64,000 bases of DNA, taken from assembly GCF_016086655.4 (NCBI RefSeq), contig NC_052140.2, positions 14,942,001 to 15,006,000 on the forward strand, in the 5' to 3' direction. Below are positions 1-11,923 of this stretch, one piece after another (position 1 is the stretch's first letter; each line of letters starts with the position of its first letter). The notes under the pieces were generated by a model. It searched no databases. It had not been told where the DNA came from and saw only the letters and a list, made by a program, of their open reading frames with translations. The translations under genes and the position numbers were made by a program. The DNA is from Lepeophtheirus salmonis (lineage: Eukaryota; Arthropoda; Copepoda; Siphonostomatoida; Caligidae).

Positions 1-527
1 AATACGGTAAATCAAATAATTGATAGGGAAAACCTTTATGAAATGTACAATTCATTCAATTCTGATCGATCACAAAGTTGAGATTATTATGGAAAAATAT
101 CTTATCTATAGAAATGTTTTAGTTAATTATCTGGCTATAATTTGTTCGTTATGAATTTATTATAGGATAATAACATTTTTTAATACATATTAGAGTCTAT
201 TATCTATTATACATGTAATAAGACTAGACGTTAGGGAAATATGTTTTTAATAGGCAATAAAGATTTAAGTCCTTTCATTTGTTGATCCCATTTCGACAAA
301 TCCAAGTACTCCGTTGTAGTTAACAATTTTCCTTTATTTAAAAAGAAAAAAGTTTTATTTATTCTTATACAAAATGAACGACACAAATTACTTCGTAATT
401 CTTTAGTATAGCTATACATATATAATTGTGTATGGTAGCCAAAATTTCGTCCTCAAAATAAATAAGATGGCCAATATATGTATACGTCATGGCTCTGGAC
501 TAAAAGTGTAAGAAGTGACATTTGGTA

Positions 528-702
528 ATTCTTTGTTTTAATATATGAAAGAGTGTTTTTATACCTATATCATATTTGACATACTTTTAACATATTGGTT
601 TTGGAAATGTAAGTAAATAAAAGTTGATATTTAGAAAAGTGTTAGAAGTATATCACATATGATATATAAAAACACTTTTTTATATATTAAAACAAATAAT
701 TT
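528..702. repeat. Palindromic MITE, about 175 bp
   Basis: The two halves are imperfect reverse complements over about 60-70 bp each. The left arm contains 'ttgttttaatatatgaaaga' followed by a run ending in 'gtgttttta'. The right arm contains the mirrored 'taaaaacacttttttatata' followed by 'ttaaaacaa'. A short non-palindromic centre lies near 600-625. There is no coding potential. This is the form of a foldback MITE; no superfamily can be assigned and no clear target duplication was seen. Confidence 0.7.
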
Positions 703-1140
703 CAAAATGAAACTTGTTACACTATTCCTCCAGGCCAACAATATGTTGTGTACATGTTTCAACTTGTTAAAGGAAAATTGTACAAACATGAAATGAGATG
801 AATGATTTTAAAAGAAGGATTTAAAGTACTTGGAATGAGAAAGATCGAATATATTAATGGTCTCATTTTTGATAACTTTAATACAAATTACTAACATATA
901 AGTTTCCTATGTCACAGTATAAACTTCAAATGCCCAGAGTTATATAACTCATAAATATATAATAACCATTTAATTTTAATACATAAAGATGAAATGAAAG
1001 TAAAAATTAACAATATGTAAGTAATTAGAAAGACTGGCATTAAATGATGCATTTTAGGACAAAAAATTGCAGCTTGTACTGACATTGGGACTTGTAGCCA
1101 TTACCATTGACTGGTTCTAGATTTGTACTTTTAATTTACA
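703..1140. other. AT-rich spacer without recognised content
   Basis: No reading frame, transposase-like segment or strong repeat was recognised. The short open frames here have the composition expected by chance in AT-rich DNA. Confidence 0.5.
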
Positions 1141-1560
1141 TTCCCTGAAAAGCCCAAGGAGTAAATTACACCTTCCAGCCAGACAGTGCACCAGCCATGA
1201 TGTCTTGGCTACAAAATGTTCTTACTTTGGAGCCCGGATTTTGGGCCTGCAAACAGCTTGAACTTGAGCACATGCAATATTTATGTCAGGGGGAGGGTCG
1301 AGAATGGGTTTGTGGAGACCTTGAAGAAGTCAATTACCCGTAAAATGGGGAAAATGGATCTGTGCGAGATCACTGTCACCTTCCTAAGCTTCCAGTGCCG
1401 TGTGGGTGAGGTTATAGCAAGAAGCGGATTTTATTATAAATAATTGAATGTAATTTAATTTAGGCTTCAAAAAAATAAAATAAATATGGTTCTACTCCTT
1501 CTAATCTGTTCGTTATAAGGTTTCAAATATTTTCCCAATTTATCTGGAACACCCTCTACA
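1141..1560 (+). mobile_element. Tc1/mariner-type transposase C-terminal relic with 3' end
   Basis: A reading frame at 1216-1443 ends in the layout typical of Tc1/mariner transposase tails: 'VETLKKSITRKMGKMDLCEI', then a segment with 'CRVGEVIARSGFYYK' and a stop at 1441-1443. The upstream part is frame-broken and holds no catalytic triad. About 110 bp after the stop, 'ctggaacaccctcta' resembles a Tc1/mariner terminus. Two further copies of the same tail lie at 45419-45510 (minus) and 45830-46151 (plus); all end in H/Y-Y-K-stop followed by an AT stretch. This is a dead 5'-truncated copy. The superfamily call rests on the C-terminal pattern only. Confidence 0.7.
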
Positions 1561-1965
1561 TACGACGAGGGATTAACAAGAAATGGTAATCCTGTCCTTT
1601 TGGAAACGGAGTATAAGTATAGTACTATACTTATTCTTCTGTTGTCTTGTTACTTTATTTATTTATTCAAAAGAATAAATTATAAAATAGCCATGACGTA
1701 TCAAGCCAAAGGAGGGAATCGACAACAAAATATATTGGGTATTTTTGTGTTGGCCATATATCCCTTGAATTATTGAGAATTATTCATAACTTAACACGAG
1801 CGAATTCAAATTCCCCAATCAACTTTACGAACACTAATAGGAGGAAACATAAGCAAACACATCAACAGCTGACAATAGAGTAAGGTATACATTTTATATC
1901 AGTGAGATAACACCATTATGCTTCAAAGAGCGGCTGACACTAATATTACTAACGTATATGATTTG

Positions 1966-2720
1966 TTAAGGGCGTCTGCAGGTGGAGGGCGTGAGGGGCT
2001 GTAACATCCCCTTCCCCCAAAAAAAAAAAAAAATTAAAGAATTTTTTATTCGTACTAGAAAATTTAATATTCGATTTTTTTTTCAAAAGATTTATATTTG
2101 AAATTTAATTTCAAATTTTGCCAAAAAGTTGAATCCTCTCAAGGTTAATAAAAATACAAGATTATACCATAACGCGTCTAGGACTGATGTTTGACTTCCA
2201 CACCCCTATTAATATTGATGACGTCATAGTAGATGAGCTGTTGCGTATTTTCTTCAAATCTGTATTTCTTACACAACAGTCGGTACATACATTAAATTAA
2301 AAATTCTAGCAATAGTGACGTCATATACTAAGAGTGGTTCTGTGTTTTGTCAAAATCTACCTGTCTTGCCCAGCAGTCCGTACAGTGCATCAAATTGAAA
2401 ATGATAGCAAGCCCGATTAGATGATTGTTTAAGCTTGTATTTTTATTAACCTTGAATCGTCTGTGAATAACTATACATTTTTGACATTTTTCTTCGCAAA
2501 AATTTTATATTTGAAAATTTTTTTTTCAAAAAATTTAATATTTGAAACGTAATTTTGAAAACTTTTTACCTCAAAATTTAATTTTCGATATTTTTATCAA
2601 AAAATTTTATTTTTTGTAAATAGCTTTGGATTTTTTTCCAAAAAATTGTAACTTATATATATTTTTTTTCTTAAATACAAAAACCAAGGCCCCAAAGTAT
2701 AATCCTGCGGACGTCCTTGA
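1966..2720. mobile_element. Non-autonomous DNA element with 17-bp inverted ends
   Basis: The left end 'ttaagggcgtctgcagg' (1966-1982) mirrors the right end 'cctgcggacgtccttga' (2704-2720) with three mismatches. Nested inside is a second inverted repeat of about 22 bp: 'tcaaggttaataaaaataca' near 2137 and its reverse complement near 2435. The flanks of the inner repeat carry irregular copies of a motif of the type 'aaaatttaatatttgaaa' (2040-2120 and 2490-2680). A G-rich then C-rich stretch with poly-A sits just inside the left end. There is no coding capacity. A 3-bp 'ttg' flanks both ends and may be a target duplication. Superfamily unknown. Confidence 0.65.
2219..2410. repeat. Imperfect short direct repeat inside the 1966-2720 element
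   Basis: Two similar segments follow each other: 'acaacagtcggtacatacat' (near 2273) and 'cagcagtccgtacagtgcat' (near 2371), each followed by a similar A-rich run. 'tgacgtca' or a near match occurs in front of each unit. The similarity is by eye and the unit length is about 100 bp. Confidence 0.45.
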
Positions 2721-3301
2721 TTGTAGAAATGATTTTTCATTTTCCAATAGAGATTATATTTTTTCTTTCGTATAAAAGATACTTCAAATGTGTTTTGAAA
2801 CGGTTTCTTTTTTCCCCCCTAATGTTTTTGAGCTCTTAAACCAAAATACATAAATTGAGTAGCATGTGAGAGCTACAAAATAATCGGAGTAGTAATATTT
2901 AACTACATCTTTTATCTTACATATGTAATTTTATGTTAATACCATTACTTAGTACATTGGAATCTAATTAATCGATCTGGAATATCTTAAAATGCTTGCA
3001 ACCGTCTTGTGTGGGGTAATCTATCTATCCATTTATATACCCATAAGAGGCATACCTTGGTTTACATACCATTATATACTTTTATTACTTGGCATGAATT
3101 TTTTTTTTCATTAATTTCACTTTTAATTCTAATTAACAATCCCCCCCCCCCCTTAAAGAAGAAGAAATAAATATTTTTTATCTCTTCAATGATACTACCT
3201 AAGATTATACTCTGATTGCTGTTCCTTATGCTTAGTGTTGTAAATCCTAAGCATTTTTTATCGTCAGCAGTTTTTTATTTTTTAAGGGTTTAATTATGCT
3301 T
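2721..3301. other. AT-rich spacer with homopolymer runs
   Basis: It contains poly-T and a C10 run near 3143. No gene or recognised repeat was found. Confidence 0.5.
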
Positions 3302-3745
3302 TACCAAGAAGTCCATTAAAATCTGAACAAATTGAATTTTAAATTTCAACAAGCTATGATTTATTAATTAAAAATAAAATTCCCACAAAATTAATAATAT
3401 AAATAGATGCGAGTCTGAGCTTTCGTGATCATGAATGTATCCAACCTTAGCTGCAATGATGGACTAAGAGGCGGATGCGTAGATCTGTTACCCGCTGCGG
3501 ATGTAGCCCTCTGTTATATCGTCCTAGTGTCTTTGAAGGCGTCGGTGTTAACTTTCTACAATCAAAGTCGGTCTTACAGAAAGAAAGAAACAATAATTAT
3601 TATATTCACTTTAATATATTGTGTAGGTTTGATGAATTATGTAGCTCCAGTATTATACAGTGCAGGACTTCCCCTCAAAATGAACCCAAATGGTGTCGTC
3701 GATTGGGTTGACACCAGGGTGGTAGAGATCCTAAAGTAACCATTT
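3302..3745 (-). mobile_element. Family A deletion derivative, C-terminal end only
   Basis: The terminus 'taccaagaagtccattaaaa' (from 3302) matches the ends of the copies at 44074 and 55491. On the minus strand the sequence corresponds to the transposase C-terminus. On the plus strand it is recognisable by alignment to the other copies through 'gatggactaagaggcgg', 'gcggatgtagccctctgtta' and 'gcaggacttcccctcaaaat'. The stretch to about 3770 includes the motif 'attcaaaagaact', which in the 55491 copy lies at the internal deletion junction. After that, similarity to family A is lost. The plus-strand open frame at 3425-3739 is a shadow of the relic, not a gene. Confidence 0.65.
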
Positions 3746-4149
3746 TGAATTCAAAAGAACTTTTTAAGATCCTGGATTATTAATTTGAAATATTTATAAT
3801 TATAGATTAGAAGAATCAAAGACCTTTAAGATCTTTGTATTTCTGCATAATTTGATCAAATGCCTATTTAAAAAAAAAAAAACCTTAAACCCTCTTTTTA
3901 CCTATTATAATATAGCTCCCTAAGCGATTATTTTTCAAACAACTACTTAATGTGTAAATGATTAATGGGCTGCACTTAGCCATTAAGCTGGCCGCTAATA
4001 CAGCCAAAGGACCACAAGTTAGACTTCCCTGATATAAATATATCATTTTGAGCTAAGATGAAAATCGTGCGAATTTTTTGGTTTACCATTTTTTTTTTTT
4101 TTTGGGAATAGGTAATCGGAAGAATGAATTTTCTTTTCCTCCGTTGTTA

Positions 4150-4440
4150 TCATTATGTATATTTAAATCCTGAATACTTAACTTTCTTCTCTACTACATG
4201 ATTGGTTGCATGTTATTCATTCTAAGTCCTTGTTAGACTCAAAGTAGAGTTTGGGGATCCACATCGGAGTAATTCTTGACTCTGTCCTTATTTTTTTCTT
4301 TCTCCCTTGTCAAAGCTGATTGTATCTGATCTCCTACAAAACATTCTTTGAATTGTCAGGGTTACCATGTTGATTATCGGTTTATATATATTTAATATCA
4401 TGCCCATTATAAACACGATTCTTATCACTGATCATGTGCG
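4150..4440 (+). repeat. Dispersed repeat R1, copy 1
   Basis: It shares an ordered series of blocks with copies at 17180-17470 and 27200-27460: 'gttagactcaaagtagag', 'cacatcggagtaattcttga', a pyrimidine-rich run, 'agctgattgta' and 'accatgttgatt'. No coding potential and no clear terminal repeats are visible. Type unknown. Confidence 0.6.
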
Positions 4441-5589
4441 TCGTTTACAAAAAAAATAAAAAATGTTTATGGATACTTTTGAATACTGGGGTCTTTAAAC
4501 ACCCCATCGACACTAATGGGTTGTACCAACAGCAAAAGGCGTTGCAGCTTACCCCTATCTCCCCCTAGCAACCTACTATGAATAAAAAAGCTACTATATT
4601 CGTTTTATTTTGAAAGGGGAATCCGTCTAATTTGTATTTGGTCTATCTTAATTATATGTTTCGCTTATAGCATCACACCTCAATGAATATTTATAATGGA
4701 AATATTTTTTGAAAATAAAAAAATCCGTTTCATTATACATATTATTCAAAAAATAAAAGGTATTTACCTATCTGTAAGTAGCTATATACTTGATTGCCCA
4801 AGGTATAAAATATAATTCTAATTATGAAATACATAGAAAGAATTGAATAATACCTTCTTCCTGAGGAGGTAAAGCTATAAGAAAAAAAAGTAATTAAATA
4901 TCATCTCTACCTATTGTGTTTACGTGTATGTTTATATGAGCCAAAAATAAGGCTCATTTGTAATATGTTGGTCATATTATTATTGATCATGGTTCGTTAT
5001 GGGATGTGACACATCTAAAAAAAAGATGTGGGATATCTAAATGTTGGGAGTATTTGTACGTTTTGAGGGATTTAATAAAGATGGCGTCTATAGAATATAT
5101 ATTCATATAATATTATTAGATAATAATGTTGATCTATTCATTTTGATGTTGCAACAGCTCAAACGACATAATTGGTGCATCAACTTAAAGACAATATTGA
5201 ACAAAACTATAAAAAATGAGAAATTTTATATTCAATCTTTGTATTTAAATTTGTTTGGTGAGAATGATACTCAAAATTGTTACCTATAGGTTGGAACTTT
5301 CATTAGATTTATTAGAATTATAATGGTTCCAATATGACACCTTTTAAAAAAATGTATCATTTTGTTTTTTTGTTAGTTTATTGTGAATACAAATTTAATA
5401 TAGATTCATTTTTGAGAAAAAACATTCTATATAGCTTTTGTCTTGACGATCCGCATATTTTCATTCACTTCATTATGTCAAACTTTGTCCCATAATAATG
5501 TAATTTGGAGGAAGTGCTATTTTTTTCATTTAATTTGAAAAATAATGGACTTCCTTACCAACAATTGTTTATGGAATTGAGCCAATGTA
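4441..5589. other. AT-rich spacer
   Basis: No supported gene. The open frame at 5041-5289 has no recognisable domain and the composition of random AT-rich sequence. A short palindrome 'ggggtctttaaacacccc' lies near 4488. Confidence 0.45.
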
Positions 5590-5945
5590 TGAAGCTTAAA
5601 CCAATATGAAAATGGACATAGCTTTGTTATCTATAAACTTGGCACAGCTCGGCCACATGTTGCAAGATCGTCAAGGATACTTTTGAGGTGCTTTACTTCA
5701 CCCACTTTGTTCACTAGGCATTTTTGTTTCTGAATATTACTTGTTCCAGTTTATGACTCATGCCCTGATCGAGCAGCACTTTCCGCCTTACAAAGATGCA
5801 AAAAATTGAATCTACGAATAGTCTCCTCAAACGATAAAAAAAGTTCAGCAACGCAATCCTATGCTTTCTCAAAGATATGGAAACGTCATGAATACTGATG
5901 GAAAATACATTGAATGGATTACACGGTACTTGATTTTCAGAATTA
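5590..5945 (+). mobile_element. Mariner transposase C-terminal relic
   Basis: The plus strand, read across several frameshifts, follows the end of a mariner transposase. 'ARPHVA' near 5650 corresponds to the segment after the second catalytic aspartate (family HQDNARPH-type motif). A 'KDAKN' block lies near 5800, and the tail 'GNVMNTDGKYIEWI' (about 5880-5920) matches the usual mariner ending before the stop. Frames are interrupted by stops. The N-terminal DNA-binding half is absent, and neither terminal repeat was identified. The sequence differs from the mariners at 7369 and 40290, so it is probably a separate lineage. Confidence 0.65.
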
Positions 5946-7368
5946 TGTTTTCAAAATTATAAAAAAATCTATCAAAAGTCATTTGTATTCGCTTGATATA
6001 CAAAATTGAGGTATATTGTACATTTTCCTTCATTTTGGGAGTATTGTAGCCCTACAGTGATCTGGTATGTTTTAACACAGTGTTTAACTATGTGACGTCT
6101 TCAATAGGACTCTCAAGTTTCTGAATATGTTTTGATGCATGAGCATAAGAATGCAAAAAGATAGAACACTAAACTGCACTTAGAGTTTGGTTTAAAGCTT
6201 TTATGACGGATATGGGCGGCTTCCATTTGAAACATTGTGGCTTTAAATCCGACACTTAACATAATTTTTTCCTCAAAAATCTCTGTATTTGGTGTCAGCT
6301 GTCAATAATTTTCCCGTTCCACACAAATAAAAACCCTTATCTATGTAATAAACGTTTATTGGTTGTATTCGAACCAGTTCCTGTTAAGCAATGAACAATT
6401 CTAAACAACTATTATTTCTAATCATATCCTTGTTTGAAAGAATTGTCTGATTACCAACTAATTTTGGGGGTTATTTCCAATTTTTTTAAAGAAAGGTTGC
6501 AATATACAATTAAAGTAACGACGTGGTCATGTTTTTTATTTGCCACGGATTGAATTCATTTTTTTCCTTCACAATAATGTGTCTACCATATGACATAATA
6601 TACAATTTCGATCAAAACGCAATTGATAAAAACGTAACATGATTTGAAAATAAATATTTTGATAATAAGAATAAAACACATTTAATTCAACAAAAAAAGA
6701 ATACATATAATATTATTTTTATTTCAATAAAGTAAAGCATATTTATGACGCAATCTCTTCACCAAAAAAACATGTAGAAACAATTAAAAATAATGAATTC
6801 CCCCCTTCCTATCTCTAATTGTATATCAAATCTATCTCACAAATACTTAGTTTTAAAATATATGTATGTCTATAAATAAGCCGTATGTACAATTTAAAAT
6901 TATATAATTAAAAAATACAAAATACACAACCAACCTCATCTTTGAAGTACAACGACAAACAAAAAGTTTTATTAATATTATTTTAAAGTGGTATTTCAAA
7001 AAAATATATTTATATATATTTCAATTTTATAAAGGATATTATTACTACAAAGTTATCTCAACCATTTATGCTTTTGTGAAAGTATAAAAATATATTTTAT
7101 TAAAAATAGAATAGGGGTAAAAAGAAAACACGACAACAACTGGGTCTCTTTTCCAAAGAATTTAGTTTTTGTGACAAAGTACATTTGTGGTGGGTTGTTG
7201 AATGAATCCTATCAGTTTTCATCAGATGAGTAGTACATATACTCTTGTTTACTTTTTATGTATATACAAACATATATCAACGGTAGGTACATAAGTGTAC
7301 TTCTTCGTCTAAACCAAAGGTTGAAAAAATACACATTACAAAAAAGAAAAAAAAGAAGGATTTAAAAT
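5946..7368. other. AT-rich spacer
   Basis: No coding relic was recognised. From about 6650 the sequence is very A/T-rich with many short runs. Confidence 0.5.
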
Positions 7369-7622
7369 ATAGGTTGGGGAAAAAGTAATTTCGTATTTTT
7401 CGCTGAATAAAAAGTGTTACAATCATCCGATTTAAGTCAAATATTCCCTGTTCTGTTCGATAACTTGTTGTTAAAGAGATCCAACATAATAATAATGTTT
7501 TTTTAGTAGAAGCCCTTGTCCCTATTGGCAAAAAACTTGAACAAATCTACTTGCACAGGTCTCAATTGAGGGAAATATTTACCCCAATAGCTCATTAGCC
7601 ATAGAAAATAACCAATATAGAC
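7369..7622 (-). mobile_element. Mariner transposase C-terminal relic with terminal repeat
   Basis: The terminus 'taggttggggaaaaagtaat' follows a TA and has the classic mariner end pattern. The reverse complement of this end recurs at 41064-41087. On the minus strand the frame reads 'YWLFSMANELLG' (about 7620-7580), then a segment ending 'GQGLLLKKHYYY' and 'QQVIEQNREYLT' (about 7450), matching the C-terminal third of mariner transposases. The relic stops abruptly near 7622, where sequence of a different transposon in the other orientation begins. It is a truncated dead copy in the same subgroup as 40290-41087. Confidence 0.75.
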
Positions 7623-7799
7623 AAGGAGTTCCTCATAAAGGCCTGTACCAGGTTTGGAGTATGTGTTTGAATTTGGAGTGTGGTTGGCTTAAGTGATTGA
7701 CTTCACTATGGATCCCGTAATGTAAGAGAAAATATTTTTGAATGCTTGAATTAATTTTGTAAAATAATCCTTGATATATATACCCTGTATATAATTTTG
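7623..7799 (+). mobile_element. Family B (Tc1/mariner-type) C-terminal end, plus strand
   Basis: The plus strand reads 'FLIKACTRFG' near 7635, then a broken tail. The minus-strand relic at 8228-8990 has the equivalent 'IIKACASFGENIKILMESGA'. Non-coding sequence after the tail also matches: 'gtgattgacttcacta' (7693-7708) equals the reverse complement of 8341-8356. The similarity continues to a terminal 'accctgta' (7792-7799), mirrored by 'tacagggt' at 8226. Only the last part of the element is left, abutting the mariner tail at 7622. Confidence 0.65.
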
Positions 7800-8227
7800 A
7801 AAATGAGAAACCGTTATCTTGTAAAATTAATAATAAATAAATATATAAGGAAAAAATAATATCAATCAGTCCCAAATTTTCAATTTGGAAAGGAAAAGAA
7901 ACACGAAAAATACACAGGAGCAACATCTACTTGATTGAAAAAACAAAAATAAAAAGTACAGAAAATTTGTATGGATCTCTAATCCTTTGATATTGGTCAT
8001 TATAAGATTTCCTTCTCATCAAAGAAGGGAAATTGGATGCAAGGAAGGAGGGGTCAGGAATGAATCATGTGTATACATTATGTACGTATATATATAGACT
8101 ATAGATAACTAATTCAATTTATATTCATATTGAATCAATTTTTATTTGTACATGGATATAGAAATATTGGTATATTAGTATGTATTAAAAATTCTTAGAA
8201 GAAAGAGTTTTTGTATAAAATTATCTA

Positions 8228-8990
8228 CAGGGTGGAGATACTAAATCTAGAAAACTTAATGAATGTTTTATAACAATATATATTTTCTAAATCTAACTCA
8301 GCAATTAACAAATATTTTATTCTTACATAACAGGGTTCATAGTGAAGTCAATCACTGAACCCAACTAGCTCCAGATTCCATCAGAATCTTTATATTTTCC
8401 CCAAAACTGGCACAGGCTTTTATGATAAATGCCTTGATGATACAAGGCCAAAAGGAGTTAACGGTGTTATTTGCAAGTTTATATATAGGACTCTATCTAA
8501 AAGACACCCCACACATAGTATCAAAAAGTGAACTCTCGAGCCTCCTGGCTTTCATGACCTCATACAGAGGGTGGATTGGGGTCTTCATGTATGAAACAAT
8601 CTCAATTCGCCTTTCACGGGCCTAGTAGTCACCAAGAAGTTTTTGGCGATTAATCGATTCGGTGGGGTCCTTTCCTTTTTCTTCAAGCGGAACAGGAACC
8701 TCGGATCCCTCTTTAAATTCTGCCCTCCACTTCCTGCTTTTCTGGAGAGGCCTTCTCCATCATTCTGTATCTTGACCGCTTTAAAAATCATGTTCTTGGA
8801 GCACATTACAGTGTCCATAATCCACCTTAATTCAGCATCTAGGATATCCGAGATGCGTTGTCATATGGCTTGTGCTCACTCAAGATGGCGAAGGCACATA
8901 ATAATGGTCGCATGGCGTTCGAATTCGGAAGACATCTAAATGATTTTGTATTTCGTCTTGTATTGTTTTGTTCGGTGAATCTGATAAACA
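8228..8990 (-). mobile_element. Family B Tc1/mariner-type element, internally deleted
   Basis: On the minus strand an N-terminal region starts with Met at 8936 ('MSSEFERHATIIMCLRHLE'). It is followed after stops by 'GEGLSRKAGSGGQNLKR' (about 8750-8700), a linker motif also seen in altered form in the 10.8-11.7 kb relic. The C-terminal tail 'IIKACASFGENIKILMESGA' lies at 8420-8350. No D-containing catalytic motifs can be found between the two ends, so the centre is probably deleted. The terminal 'tacagggtgg' is at 8226; the N-terminal-side terminus was not found. The two open frames on the plus strand are shadows. Confidence 0.7.
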
Positions 8991-10789
8991 TAATTATAGA
9001 TTTCATTGATCACCTTTATTCGGGCTTTAAATAGAAGATTTCACGGACAAATATATTTAGACTACAATGGGCCGACAGAGTACTCCTTAAATAATACATT
9101 AACTGCAGCGTGCAATGTACATTGGAGGGTCAACACCTTTTCAGAAGTGTGAAAAAATTCTTAGAGTTTCAAGTCTTTGGTTATGAGTCCAAGTCCTTGA
9201 ATATGTTTATCAAGTCTAGTTCGAGTCCTCAGATTTTTATCCAGCGTATTTCAAGTCCATAATTTTAATATCGGATCCATAGTGCTTTGGTTTGTCTTGA
9301 GTTCAGTTTAATTTTCAAGATCAATCTCACAAAAACCTAAAAGCATAGAGATCATGACGTCACTTGATCCTTTTCTGTCATTTTCGGCATGACGTATGCA
9401 ACTTTTTTAATTAGAAAATCAGTCCTGGGACCCATCCAACACAAACATAAGCAAAAATATCTTTGATAGTAAAGTCATTTTCTGGGATCTTGTTGAATGA
9501 GCAATTTCGGGGTGTAACAGAGACCCTAAACTTATTGATGTTCTGATGAATAATTGAGTCATTTGACAAATAAATATGTACATTACAAACTTTATTCAAT
9601 CTCTTCAATAATTCGTTTCGACTCTAATCCGTTGTTTGAAGAGCAGAATTACTCCCCTTTATACGATTGGATTCATATGTACTATTTGCAGGTGGTAAGG
9701 ATCAGGTTTTTTTTATAAATAAAAAAAATCTACAATCCTCACGAACAAAAAAAAAAATCAAACAATCATACCATACACAATAAAAGCTCAGCATTCGATT
9801 CAAACATAATCCTCCTCCCATTTCAAAAAAAAAAAAAAAAGAAAGAGAAAAAAAAGCTATATATTTTAAAGTCATTTAAAAACTAAAAAAAAAAAAAAAT
9901 CTATTAACCCTAATAAAAATAATAATAATAATAAAAAAGGGTCCCCCCCTCCCTCCCCATAAAAAATGATTTAATAAAAAATAAGCTCTTCTCATGTTAG
10001 CCGAGCCTGATAGAGATTCTACAATTGAATGGGTTAAAAGTACCTGAAAATCCCTAGTAATGATGGATATTTAATTTGAATGGATGTAACTTATTCTTCA
10101 CTAGTTTGTTTGTCTTTAAATACTGACTAAAGAAGAGGAAAAAGTCATCATTATTCTCTCAATGAATATTCAAATACTCTCTCGTTTTTATTTTTTACAC
10201 GTCTTTCTTTCTTTTTGCTGATCAACTCTCTCCCTCTTTCAAAACAAATGGACTACTCTGTATATATGTACATAAATACGAAGTTTATTTGTTACAATAT
10301 GTAAATTAAGTAGTTGATTATAATATATTTGTCTGTTAGATGTCGCTACTCTCGCTTCTTTCTTCAGCAATATGTAATACAAAACATGCATACGTCATAT
10401 ATTTGTTAAGTCTTTTATTTTCGTAGTCTTTTTACCCCCCCTCCCCTGTGAAACCATCTGCCGAATTTTCATTCAAAAAATAATTCTTATACAGACTACA
10501 AAATATAAATATATATGGGGTGGGGATTTTATATCCCAATTAAGTTTACAGCTCAATATCTTAGCGACCTCTGGAACTATGCTTATAAAAAGTGCCCTTA
10601 TCAGATTTAGCGTACAAAACGTTATAAGAAAAGTACAAAATCCATAAGAAATCCTCCAAATACGAACGCCATACAGCTATTAGTGTGTGCCTCCGTGTCG
10701 AGAAAACGAAAATAAATACATAAGTAGTTTTGGTAAAGAGCTTACATGGATGTTAATAGATCCGGTGTGATGCCAGAATTTTCAATTTG
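8991..10789. other. Gene-free spacer with simple-sequence runs
   Basis: From 9160 to 9310 there are irregular repeats of 'aagtcc/cgagtcc'-type words. From 9700 to 9960 there are long poly-A tracts, an 'aataataat' run and a C-rich tract. No transposase or gene was recognised. The minus-strand open frame at 9411-9608 has no recognisable domain. Confidence 0.5.
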
Positions 10790-11750
10790 TAGGGTTTTGG
10801 AACTTTAATGTTTCCGAAAAACACAATGTTTAAAAATATTGCCGCCATCAGTTGTAGTCACAACCTCCACACGGCGCTTGAAACTTCTTGGACATGTTGT
10901 CCCACGCAGCCACAATAGAGGCCTTCAACGAGTCCACACTTGAGTAGGGAGTTCTGTTGATCTGTTCTGTGAAGATAACATGTCCTTGGACCAAAATCCG
11001 TCCATATAGATGGCACATAACTTCTGGCGTTTGGATAATGTTTATGACGGTGCACCATCTTGTGTACAAATATAATTTATCTCTAGGTAGCTTTCCTTCA
11101 AGCAAAGCAGGATGATGTACTAGAACACTTTGTAGTAGGAGTCTTGGTCGATTTTCTCCCTGGTGCTGAAGAAGAATGGGACATATTTTTGGAATCGGAT
11201 CTCACAACTTTAAGAAACATTATTTCAGCCGGATATTTTGTTTCGTACACCTTGTGAACCTCTTATTTTACTTTTACAAGACAACGGGCATTGTGCCGGA
11301 TGTATACTTGATCCCATGTGAAAATCTTCTTTTGTGAGAAAATTTTCACTATGACCCAGTATTTTTGATCCATAAGAGGAATTTATTGTACCTCTCAAGC
11401 CCTCTCAGCTTCAAAGATTATGTTAGAAGGTGGCATCCCGATGGTCCTCTCAGCCGTAGAGAACGATGCATGGATTTTGTTGGGTCATTCTTGATCCTCA
11501 TCCCCAGAGTGTCCAGGAACTCAGTAGCCCTCTTAAAATTGTTTACCCCACTACATGCTTCTCTTAAGAGGTCTTTTCCGTTTTGGCAATTTTGAGCGAG
11601 GCTCCTGAAGCTCTTCACCTGTCCACAATCTTTTCTACACCAATTTCTGTGCCAATAAGACTTGATCTGCTGCCTTTTTGCATCTTTCTTATTCATGATA
11701 AATAACTAGTGAAATGTTTATGATGGTTTTTTATGCACGAAATACCAACA
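10790..11750 (-). mobile_element. Tc1/mariner-type transposase relic, most complete in window
   Basis: Read on the minus strand across frameshifts, the whole transposase order is present. Met at 11696 begins 'MNKKDAKRQQIKSYW' (DNA-binding half). 'GKDLLREACSG' and 'DPTKSMHRSL' follow near 11560-11480. The first catalytic region near 11330-11280 reads 'IFSQKKIFTWDQVY'. 'VYETKYPAEIMFLKVVRSD' lies near 11200. The second catalytic motif 'TQDGAPS' lies near 11055, then 'SVDSLKASIVAAWDNM' near 10930. The tail in another frame reads 'RSFKRRVEVVTTTDGGNI' to about 10835. The first acidic position appears lost (S-Q-K-K where the family has S-D-E-K), and the segment expected to carry the third acidic residue is degraded. 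Many stops and frameshifts make it inactive. Confidence 0.8.
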
Positions 11751-11923
11751 ATGAAATGTTAAAAAACTATTCGCAATATATCCTCATTATAATGAGAAAA
11801 GAGAGTTTTTAACCAGTCCTTTTTTTCTTAATAACCCAGTATATGTATTAATAGTATGGCTGGGAAAGGTTGGTAGCCCTGCTTTTATTTGTATGTATGT
11901 AACTACTTAAAATTGGATATGAT

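Noticed and set aside
3425..3739. 104-codon plus-strand open frame
   Set aside because: It is antisense to the family A transposase tail and aligns, as DNA, to the same region of the other copies.
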